A DNA stretch of 64,000 nt from Amycolatopsis bartoniae (lineage in GTDB: Bacteria > Actinomycetota > Actinomycetes > Mycobacteriales > Pseudonocardiaceae): NCBI RefSeq assembly GCF_014191255.1, contig NZ_JACHWH010000001.1, positions 1,550,001 to 1,614,000 of the forward strand, given 5' to 3'. The translations under genes and the position numbers were made by a program. The notes beneath the pieces were generated by a model. That model saw only the letters and a program-made list of their open reading frames with translations. It had not been told where the DNA came from and did no database searches. The first letter of the stretch is position 1, and the number at the start of each line of letters is the position of its first letter. Positions 56,021-64,000 of this stretch are shown here, in pieces.

Positions 56021-56171
56021 AGTTGAGTGGTCATCCCGTCGCCTGCGGTTTGTGCATATCACTTTGACCCAGACCCGCAAGCTTGGCATGACCAGCTGCG
56101 GTCTCGAAAAAGGTTGCGGGCCTGGCTCAAAGTGATGGTCCTGAGCCAGGCGACGGGATGACCACCCAACT
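56021..56171. repeat. 151-bp nested inverted-repeat element
   Basis: Outer arms 56021-56045 and 56147-56171 (24 of 25 complementary; core TGGTCATCCCGTCGCCTG). Inner arms 56058-56080 and 56114-56136 (21 of 23; core ATCACTTTGA). Between inner arms is a 33-base loop. The whole can fold into one long stem with a 10-12 base bulge. Non-coding, between kgd and the protease gene. MITE-like or a structured RNA. Confidence 0.75.
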
Positions 56172-56185
56172 CTGGGGTTTTCCTT

Positions 56186-56222
56186 GCGAAAGCCCCTCCC
56201 GCTGCGCGGAAGGGGCTTTCGC
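56186..56222 (-). terminator. Hairpin terminator of protease gene
   Basis: GCGAAAGCCCCT - 13 bases - AGGGGCTTTCGC (perfect 12-bp arms), 8 bases after the protease stop on the minus strand. No U-tract follows. Confidence 0.75.
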
Positions 56223-56230
56223 CAAATCCC

Positions 56231-57418
56231 TTACTGGCCCGTGTACAGCAAGGCGTTCGGGCTTCCGCTGCCCGCGCTGGTCACCTTGCCGGTGGTCGCC
56301 GCTGCCACCAGGGCGTTCCGCACCGTGGCGGGGGACGCCGTGGTGTGGGTGGCCAGGTACAGCGCCGCCGCGCCGGTCACGTGCGGGGTTGCCATCGAGG
56401 TGCCGCTGATGGTGTTCGTCGCCGTCGTGCTGCCGATCCAGTCCGACTTGATGCTGCTGCCCGGGGCGAAGATGTCCAGGCAGCTGCCGTAGTTGGAGTA
56501 GCTCGCCCGCGCGTCGGTGCTCGTCGTCGCGCCGACCGTGATGGCCTCCGCGGTGCGGGCCGGGGAGTAGTTGCACGCGTTCGCGTTGTCGTTGCCGCCG
56601 GCGATCGCGAACGTGACGCCCGCCGAGATCGCGTTGCGCACCGCACTGTCCACCGAGCTGGACGCACTGCCGCCGAGGCTCATGTTCGCCACCGCCGGCT
56701 TGACCGCGTTCTGCGCGACCCAGTCGATCCCGGCGATCACCCCGTCGTAGGAGCCGGAGCCCGAGCAGTCCAGCACCCGCACCGCGGTCAGCTGCACGCC
56801 CTTCGCCAGACCGTACGTGCTCCCGCCGACGGTTCCGGCGACGTGCGTGCCGTGGCCGTTGCAGTCGGTGGCGTTGCTGTCGTTGTCCACGAAGTCGTAG
56901 CCGGACTTGGCGCGCCCACCGAAGTCGCTGTGCGTCAGGTTGATGCCGGTGTCGATGATGTACGCGTGCACGTTCGACGCGGTGGTCGAGTACGTGTAGC
57001 TGCTGTCGAGCGGCAGGTTGCGCTGGTCCACCCGGTCCAGGCCCCACGACGGCGGGTTCGACTGGGTCGCCGTGATGTGGAAGGTCCGGTTCTGCTCGAC
57101 GAAAGCGACCGCGGGGTCGGCCGCGGCGCGCTTCGCCTGGCTCTCGCTCATCGTGGCCGAGTAGCCCTTGAGCGCGGTCGTGTACTTCTTGTGCACGACG
57201 CCGCCGAGCTTCGCGGCCAGCGCGTCGACCGGCGACGCGGTGTCCTTCAGCACGACGATGTAGCTGTCCTTGATCGCGTCGGCACCGCCGGCGCCGACGA
57301 TGGAGCCTTCCTTGGCCATCGCGGGGGCGCTGGTGGCGACCGCCGCGATCGTCGCCACGGCCGCGGCCAGGCCGAGTGCGGCGAGCGGTTTGCGCGTGAA
57401 TCGGGTGGGGTTGCGCAC
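56231..57418 (-). CDS. Secreted subtilisin-family serine protease (S8A, proteinase K-like)
   Basis: About 395 residues: signal peptide (KPLAALGLAAAVATIAAVAT, cut after AMA), an I9 propeptide (SYIVVLKDTASPVDALAAKL to AFVEQNRTF), then the catalytic domain with Asp in YIIDTGIN, His in NGHGTHVAG and Ser in SGTSMATPHV. It is an extracellular protease, autoprocessed. The AAGGAGG box lies one base before the ATG at 57427, too close for it, but 9 bases before the GTG at 57418, so I choose GTG. An extended frame to 57490 is open but has no signal-like start. Cysteine pairs fit the proteinase K/aqualysin branch. Confidence 0.92.
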   Translation of the reverse strand: MRNPTRFTRKPLAALGLAAAVATIAAVATSAPAMAKEGSIVGAGGADAIKDSYIVVLKDTASPVDALAAKLGGVVHKKYTTALKGYSATMSESQAKRAAADPAVAFVEQNRTFHITATQSNPPSWGLDRVDQRNLPLDSSYTYSTTASNVHAYIIDTGINLTHSDFGGRAKSGYDFVDNDSNATDCNGHGTHVAGTVGGSTYGLAKGVQLTAVRVLDCSGSGSYDGVIAGIDWVAQNAVKPAVANMSLGGSASSSVDSAVRNAISAGVTFAIAGGNDNANACNYSPARTAEAITVGATTSTDARASYSNYGSCLDIFAPGSSIKSDWIGSTTATNTISGTSMATPHVTGAAALYLATHTTASPATVRNALVAAATTGKVTSAGSGSPNALLYTGQ

Positions 57419-57561
57419 GGCAGGCATTCCTCCTTGGCAGGGCCGGTCCGGTAAGGACTCACCGGACCGCAAGGGGTGAAAAGCATTCACGTCGCGAATG
57501 CACCGCCGAGCGTAAAAGGGATTTTCCCAGCACCGGAAGGCCCTGCACTCGATCAGCCCCA

Positions 57562-57627
57562 GCCGAAAGTAGGAGGAACTTTCGCCTGGTCACCGGGATG
57601 AGCCGAACGGCCCCGGCCGAAAGTAGG
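57562..57627. promoter_or_regulatory. 12-base direct repeats and inverted repeat between protease and ABC genes
   Basis: GCCGAAAGTAGG occurs at 57562-57573 and 57616-57627. The first copy also forms CGAAAGT - 7 bases - ACTTTCG (57564-57584). They lie 150-200 bases upstream of the protease start, directly after the OpuCA-type gene; they may be operators or terminator parts. Confidence 0.5.
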
Positions 57628-57628
57628 C

Positions 57629-58708
57629 TCAGGCGCGGCTTTCGAGCACGTCGAGTATCTGGCGCGCGGTGACGGCACCGACCACCCGGCCGTCGTCGTC
57701 CACCACCACGCCGAGACCCGACGGCGAGGAGAGCGCGGCATCCAGCGCACCCCGGACCGCCGTGCCCCGCTGGTACAGGGAACCGCCCGCCACCAGGTCC
57801 TCTTCCGCCAGCGGACCGTCCACAGTGGTCTCGGGTGCGAGCCAGCCCCGCGGGTGCCCGTCGGCGTTCACGGCGAGCCGCCAGTCGCCGACTGCCCCCG
57901 CGAGGGTTTCACCCAGCGCCACGGTCGCGACGTCCTTCACCTCGACGCCGTCGGACTCCACAAAGGACAGACCGCGGTAACCCCTGTCACGCCCCACGAA
58001 CGACGCCACGAAGTCGTCCACCGGGTGCCGCAGCACCTCGGCCGGAGTGCCGTACTGGGCGAGCTTCCCGCCCACCCGCATCACGGCGACCTTGTCGCCG
58101 AGCCGCACCGCCTCGTCGATGTCGTGGGTGACGAACACGATCGTCTTGCCCAGCCGAGACTGCAGCCTCAGCAGCTCGTCCTGCAAGCCTTCCCGCACGA
58201 TGGGATCGACCGCGGAGAACGGTTCGTCCATCAGCAGCACCGGGGAGTCCGCGGCCAACGCCCGCGCGACGCCGACGCGCTGCTGCTGCCCGCCTGAGAG
58301 CTGCGCCGGATACCGCTTGCCCAGCTCCTCGGGCAACCCGACCGTCGTCAGCAGCTCCGCCGCCCGGTCACGCGCCTTCCGCTTGCCCCAGCCGGACAGC
58401 AGCGGCACCGTCGCGACGTTGTCCAGCACCGTCCGGTGCGGGAACAGGCCGGCGTTCTGGATCACGTAGCCGATCCCGCGCCGCAGCACCGGCGGATCGG
58501 ACTCACGCACGTCCTTGCCGTCCAGCAGGACCGCGCCGGAGGTCGGCTCGACCATGCGGTTGATCATCCGCAGCGAGGTGGTCTTGCCGCAGCCGGACGG
58601 GCCGACGAACACCGTGATCGTGCCGTCCTCGACGGTCAGGCTCAGGTCGTCGACCGCCACCGTGCCGTCGGGGTACTGCTTCGTCACACCCCGGAACTCG
58701 ATCCCCAC
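57629..58708 (-). CDS. ABC transporter ATPase, glycine betaine/choline (OpuCA/ProV) type
   Basis: A 359-residue ATPase: Walker A GPSGCGKTT (36-44), signature LSGGQQQRVG near 139, Walker B LLMDEPFSAVD near 162, H-loop VTHD. Residues about 240-359 form two CBS domains (LGVVVDDDGRVVGAVTARQI), which in OpuA-type importers sense ionic strength. It powers uptake of betaine, choline or carnitine for osmoprotection. No permease or binding-protein gene is next to it; an orphan subunit, unless they lie elsewhere. Start ATG 58708. Confidence 0.88.
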   Translation of the reverse strand: MGIEFRGVTKQYPDGTVAVDDLSLTVEDGTITVFVGPSGCGKTTSLRMINRMVEPTSGAVLLDGKDVRESDPPVLRRGIGYVIQNAGLFPHRTVLDNVATVPLLSGWGKRKARDRAAELLTTVGLPEELGKRYPAQLSGGQQQRVGVARALAADSPVLLMDEPFSAVDPIVREGLQDELLRLQSRLGKTIVFVTHDIDEAVRLGDKVAVMRVGGKLAQYGTPAEVLRHPVDDFVASFVGRDRGYRGLSFVESDGVEVKDVATVALGETLAGAVGDWRLAVNADGHPRGWLAPETTVDGPLAEEDLVAGGSLYQRGTAVRGALDAALSSPSGLGVVVDDDGRVVGAVTARQILDVLESRA

Positions 58709-58782
58709 AGCCCGCCTCCTCCGGAAAACGGCCGGTCTCCCGCCACGGAAGACCGGCCGTCCACAACAGCTTGCGCGCCAGC

Positions 58783-59988
58783 CTAACCCGCAACGCCGTC
58801 TTCCACCGCCGCCTTCGCCACGGCCGCGGCGACCTCGGGCGCCACCCGCGGGTCGAGCGGGCTCGGCACGATGCGGTCCGGGCCCAGGTCGTCCTGCGCC
58901 ACGGCGACGATCGCGTCCGCGGCCGCCAGCTTCATGTTCTCCGTGATCGCCCGCGCGCCCGCGTCGAGCGCGCCCCGGAACACGCCGGGGAAGGCCAGCA
59001 CGTTGTTGATCTGGTTCGGGAAGTCACTGCGGCCGGTGGCCACGATCGCCGCGTACCGGGCCGCGACGGCCGGGTGGACCTCCGGGTCCGGGTTGGACAG
59101 CGCGAACACGATCGCGTCGTCGGCCATCGTGCCCAGCAGCGACTCGTCGATGGTGGCGCCGGACAGACCGAGGAACACGTCCGCCCCGCGCAGCGCGTCG
59201 GCGAGCCCGCCGGTCAGGCCCGCCTTGTTCGTGGTGCCCGCGAGCTGCTCCTTGACCGGGTTCAGCCCCGCGCGGCCCGAGACGATGCCCTTCGAGTCCA
59301 GCAGCGTCACGTCGCCGATGCCGGCCTCCTGCAGGATCCGCGCGCACGCCACGCCGGCCGCGCCCGCCCCGGAGATCACCACGCGCTGGTCGGCGATGTC
59401 CTTGCCGAGCACCAGGTTGGCCCCGCGCAGCGCGGCGAGCGTGACGATGGCCGTGCCGTGCTGGTCGTCGTGCATGACCGGGCAGTCCAGCGCCGCCTTG
59501 AGCTTGTCCTCCAGCTCGAAGCAGCGCGGCGCGGAGATGTCCTCCAGGTTGACGGCGCCGAACGACGGGCGCAGCCGCACCAGCGTCTCGACGATCTCGT
59601 CCACGTCGGTGGTGTCGAGCACCAGCGGGATCGAGTCGAGCCCGCCGAAGGTCTTGAACAGCACCGACTTGCCCTCCATCACGGGCAGCGACGCGCTGGC
59701 GCCGATGTCCCCGAGACCGAGCACCGCGGTGCCGTCGCTCACCACGACGACGAGCCGGTCGGCCCACGTGTAGCGCTGGGCGAGCGCGGCGTCCTCGGCG
59801 ATGGCGCGGCTGACCTTCGCCACACCGGGGGTGTAGGCGACGGACAGGTCGCGGGGCCGCGAGATCGGCCGCGTGGCGGCGACGGCGAGCTTGCCGCCCT
59901 CGTGACCGGCGAAGATTTCGTCGTCCGACACCGGCGAGTGGTCGTCTTCGCGCTCCATCGCCTTCCCTGTCGTCTGAGCTTGAGTCAT
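58783..59988 (-). CDS. NAD(P)-dependent malic enzyme
   Basis: A 401-residue malic enzyme (malate to pyruvate + CO2). It has SVAYTPGVAKVSRAIAED, the metal/substrate segment NLEDISAPRCFELEDKL, MHDDQHGTAIVTLAALRGA, and VVISGAGAAGVACARIL for NAD(P). No phosphotransacetylase domain is fused, unlike enterobacterial MaeB. Start ATG 59988; an internal ATG at 59958 is an alternative. It works at the pyruvate-malate node next to kgd in central carbon metabolism. Confidence 0.93.
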   Translation of the reverse strand: MTQAQTTGKAMEREDDHSPVSDDEIFAGHEGGKLAVAATRPISRPRDLSVAYTPGVAKVSRAIAEDAALAQRYTWADRLVVVVSDGTAVLGLGDIGASASLPVMEGKSVLFKTFGGLDSIPLVLDTTDVDEIVETLVRLRPSFGAVNLEDISAPRCFELEDKLKAALDCPVMHDDQHGTAIVTLAALRGANLVLGKDIADQRVVISGAGAAGVACARILQEAGIGDVTLLDSKGIVSGRAGLNPVKEQLAGTTNKAGLTGGLADALRGADVFLGLSGATIDESLLGTMADDAIVFALSNPDPEVHPAVAARYAAIVATGRSDFPNQINNVLAFPGVFRGALDAGARAITENMKLAAADAIVAVAQDDLGPDRIVPSPLDPRVAPEVAAAVAKAAVEDGVAG

Positions 59989-60206
59989 GGTCGAATCCCT
60001 CCCGGGACTGCGAGCGAGTGTGATTGCCCTGCTGCTCGGCAGCCCGGCGCGGTGGCGCCGCCCTACCGGCCAGGCGTCCTGATCGGGCCGTCCCAGCCCT
60101 TGGTGAGGCGACGGCCACGGACGCGGCGGTCCCCCCAGTCTGACAGGCCCGGTGCCACTCGTGCAGACCAGGTGCGGTTCACGTCACAAAAATTGCTGGT
60201 CAATGC

Positions 60207-60218
60207 CGGTATAACAAG
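60207..60218 (+). promoter_or_regulatory. CCGGTATAACAA element before RmlC-like gene
   Basis: Identical 12-mer to the one in the map promoter (17015-17026, minus strand). TATAAC fits a -10 box; 43 bases from the start codon. The rest of the 272-base malic enzyme/RmlC intergenic region shows no other structure. Confidence 0.4.
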
Positions 60219-60260
60219 ACGTCCGTCCGGCTTGAGAGCTCTTCCGTACTATTTCTTCCC

Positions 60261-62472
<2,212 letters not shown>

Positions 62473-62494
62473 CTATGCGGTTCGCCGGGGTTTT

Positions 62495-62509
62495 GTAAAC
62501 GCCGTTAAC
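62495..62509. promoter_or_regulatory. Near-palindrome in choD promoter
   Basis: GTAAACG-C-CGTTAAC, 7-bp arms with one mismatch, 32 bases before the choD start. Likely operator of a TetR-type regulator; the regulator is not adjacent. Confidence 0.55.
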
Positions 62510-62544
62510 TACGCTTTGCTCCTTATGCCGCAAGGAAAATCGGT

Positions 62545-63009
62545 TCAGCCCTTCCTGGTGACCCAGATGGTGATCGTGGCGGTCACGACGGGCCGCCCGG
62601 CGGTGTCGGTGATCGTCACGGGCACCGGGAGGTCGAAGCCCTCGTCGCCGAACTCCGGCAGCTCCGGCAGCTCGGCGACCGCCCGCAGCCGCGTCTTCGC
62701 CTTGGCGACGTAGGAGACCGTCATCCCCTTCGGCAGCCACCGGTGCGTGGCGGGCACGGTCGCCTCCGCGAGCATGCCCATCGCGATCTCGGCGAGGTTG
62801 CATGCCGCGATCGCGTGAAAAGTGCCGATGTGGTTGTGGACACCCCACCACTTCGGCGCGGTCACCTCGCAGCGACCCGCCCGCAGCTCCCGCACGGTGG
62901 GCAGCACCGTGCCGAAATAGGGCGCACGCAGGCACACCGCGGCCGAGAAGAGCCGCTTCCCGCCCGGCAGCCCGGCGAGCTTCGACCACATCGCGTAGGT
63001 CTGGGTCAC
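62545..63009 (-). CDS. Hotdog-fold thioesterase-like protein (DUF4442)
   Basis: A 154-residue single hotdog domain of the DUF4442/PaaI-like group: RCEVTAPKWWGVHNHIGTFH with the H-N-H-x-G-T core, then helix AIAACNLAEIAMGMLAEATV, and strands MTVSYVAKAKTRLRAVA and VTATITIWVT. It probably hydrolyses or sequesters an acyl-CoA. GTG 63009 (VTQTYAMWSKL) follows AAGGAGG; the much longer frame upstream is not used. A palindrome of TACT-AGTA type precedes it, shared with the fadE24 promoter, suggesting lipid-linked control. Confidence 0.85.
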   Translation of the reverse strand: MTQTYAMWSKLAGLPGGKRLFSAAVCLRAPYFGTVLPTVRELRAGRCEVTAPKWWGVHNHIGTFHAIAACNLAEIAMGMLAEATVPATHRWLPKGMTVSYVAKAKTRLRAVAELPELPEFGDEGFDLPVPVTITDTAGRPVVTATITIWVTRKG

Positions 63010-63023
63010 CGCACCTCCTTGGT

Positions 63024-63035
63024 TACTCGCGAGTA
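63024..63035. promoter_or_regulatory. Perfect palindrome TACTCGCGAGTA between hotdog and phosphatase genes
   Basis: 12-bp perfect palindrome, 15 bases from the hotdog start and 19 from the phosphatase start. It shares TACT-N2-CG-AGTA with the site at 10000-10017. Confidence 0.65.
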
Positions 63036-63054
63036 GCAAAGCAGACCGCTTGCT

Positions 63055-63648
63055 ATGTTCGCAACCGTGGACCACGAGCTCTTCCTCCTCCGGCACGGCC
63101 AGACCGAGTGGTCGGTGAACGGCAGGCACACCGGGCGCACCGACATCCCGCTGACTCCGGCGGGCGAGAACCAGGCGCGCGCCGCCGGGCTGACGCTCGG
63201 CGGGCTGCGCAAGGGCCCCGCGCTCGTGCTGAGCAGCCCGCGGCAGCGCGCGGTGCGCACGGCCGAACTGGCGGGCCTCGTCGTGAACGAGCGGACCGAG
63301 GACCTCGCCGAATGGGACTACGGCGACTACGAGGGCGTCACCACCCCGCAGATCCGGGAGACCGTGCCCGACTGGACGGTGTGGCACGGGCCGATCCCCG
63401 GCGGGGAAACCGCCGACCAGGTGGGCGCGCGTGCCGATAGGCTGCTGGCGCGGGTGCGCGCCGCGCTCGCCGACACCGAGGTCGTCCTCGTCGGGCACGG
63501 GCACTTCAGCCGGGTGCTGGTGGCCCGCTGGCTGGGCCTGCCCGCGACCGCCGGAGTCCACTTCGGACTCGATCCGGCCGGGGTCTCGGTGCTCGGCGAC
63601 GAGCGGGGCGAGCCCAAGATCGAGCACCTCAACATCCCGCCGTCCTGA
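63055..63648 (+). CDS. Histidine phosphatase family protein (phosphoglycerate mutase-like)
   Basis: A 197-residue member of the histidine acid phosphatase superfamily. The phosphohistidine is in LFLLRHGQTEWS; the second His in LVGHGHFSRVL; Arg in SSPRQRAVRTAE and Glu in LAEWDYGDYEG complete the site. Most such short actinobacterial proteins are broad phosphatases rather than glycolytic mutases. ATG 63055 or GTG 63067 could start it. The GNAT gene starts 12 bases after its stop. Confidence 0.9.
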   Translation: MFATVDHELFLLRHGQTEWSVNGRHTGRTDIPLTPAGENQARAAGLTLGGLRKGPALVLSSPRQRAVRTAELAGLVVNERTEDLAEWDYGDYEGVTTPQIRETVPDWTVWHGPIPGGETADQVGARADRLLARVRAALADTEVVLVGHGHFSRVLVARWLGLPATAGVHFGLDPAGVSVLGDERGEPKIEHLNIPPS

Positions 63649-63659
63649 CGGAGACCACC

Positions 63660-64000
63660 TTGGCCGACAGCCGAATCCGCCGCGTACAGGAGTCCGATGT
63701 GGACACCCTCGTGCAGCTGGTGCGAGACCTCGCCACCTACGAGAAGGCGCCGGCGGAGTGCCGGCTGACGTCCGAGAAGCTGCACGCGGCGTTGTTCGGC
63801 GAGGCGCCGGCCGTGTTCGGCCACGTCGCCGAGCAGGACGGCGACATCGTCGGCTTCGCGCTGTGGTTCCTGAACTTCTCCACGTGGCGCGGCGTGCACG
63901 GCATCTACCTCGAAGACCTGTACGTGCGCCCCGAACTGCGCGGCTCCGGCCTCGGCAAGGCGCTGCTGGCCACGCTGGCGAAGGAGTGCGTGGACCACGG
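63660..64000 (+). CDS. GNAT-family N-acetyltransferase (polyamine/diamine type), partial at window end
   Basis: First 113 residues of a GNAT protein from the TTG at 63660 (LADSRIRRVQESDVDTLVQL). It has LATYEKAPAECRLTSEKLHA, GFALWFLNFSTWRGVHGIYL and EDLYVRPELRGSGLGKALL, which closely follow the spermidine/diamine acetyltransferase (SAT-like) subfamily. The acetyl-CoA loop R-G-S-G-L-G is complete; the C-terminal 40 or so residues lie beyond the window. Confidence 0.85.
   Translation, partial: MADSRIRRVQESDVDTLVQLVRDLATYEKAPAECRLTSEKLHAALFGEAPAVFGHVAEQDGDIVGFALWFLNFSTWRGVHGIYLEDLYVRPELRGSGLGKALLATLAKECVDH

Overview
The window is high-GC chromosomal DNA from an actinomycete, most likely one of the Pseudonocardiales (Amycolatopsis-like). 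The clues are GTG/TTG starts, a Kgd-type 2-oxoglutarate enzyme without a lipoyl domain, mycobacterial-style gene pairs (fadA-fadB, fadE24-fadE23, accD1-accA1-fadE19, metY-metX, an Rv0194-like tandem ABC exporter), a SARP regulator, a class I secreted cholesterol oxidase, and a YbaB/EspC-like/Rhs toxin locus. The genus is an inference from gene content. No rRNA, tRNA, CRISPR array, origin or complete insertion sequence was seen.

Layout. 0.2-5.1 kb: a GlcD-type flavin oxidase with an IlvX-like ThDP enzyme, a DMT exporter, and a TetR/small membrane protein pair that share a clear palindrome. 5.2-12.6 kb: lipid oxidation, with the trifunctional fadA-fadB pair, an unusual regulator carrying two TetR DNA-binding domains, and a two-subunit acyl-CoA dehydrogenase. 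12.6-13.5 kb: a scar holding a tyrosine-integrase remnant and an Imm8-type immunity gene, flanked by short direct repeats. 13.6-20 kb: a tightly coupled minus-strand run (PhaC-like hydrolase, SDR; then GNAT and methionine aminopeptidase) and a large SARP regulator. 20.5-29.8 kb: an acyl-CoA carboxylase/dehydrogenase operon behind a double 16-bp operator, a matching operator in front of a nearby TetR gene, two tandem secreted SGNH hydrolases, and a further TetR/SDR divergent pair. 29.8-38.4 kb: metY-metX, a flavin monooxygenase, a PucR regulator with a MOSC protein, a quinone oxidoreductase interrupted by an in-frame TAG, and alanine dehydrogenase. 38.8-46 kb: a fused heterodimer-type ABC exporter, a membrane-anchored P-loop ATPase of unknown role, and an ECF sigma factor overlapping a putative anti-sigma gene.

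46.0-51.7 kb is the most interesting part. A four-gene minus-strand operon encodes a YbaB/EbfC protein, an EspC-like type VII secretion protein, a 1474-residue Rhs/YD-repeat toxin whose last 140 residues look like an ADP-ribosyltransferase-type toxin, and, overlapping its stop codon, a 126-residue protein that resembles domain IV of elongation factor G. The gene position is that of an immunity gene. An EF-G domain IV mimic as antidote would suggest a decoy mechanism and a translation-factor target; this is a hypothesis.

51.9-64 kb: kgd, two large imperfect hairpin elements, a secreted S8 protease, an orphan OpuCA-type ATPase, malic enzyme, an orphan RmlC-type epimerase, a Tat-exported cholesterol oxidase, a DUF4442 hotdog protein, a histidine phosphatase and a GNAT gene cut by the window end. 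Several perfect or near-perfect palindromes in divergent promoters suggest TetR-type control of the lipid genes.
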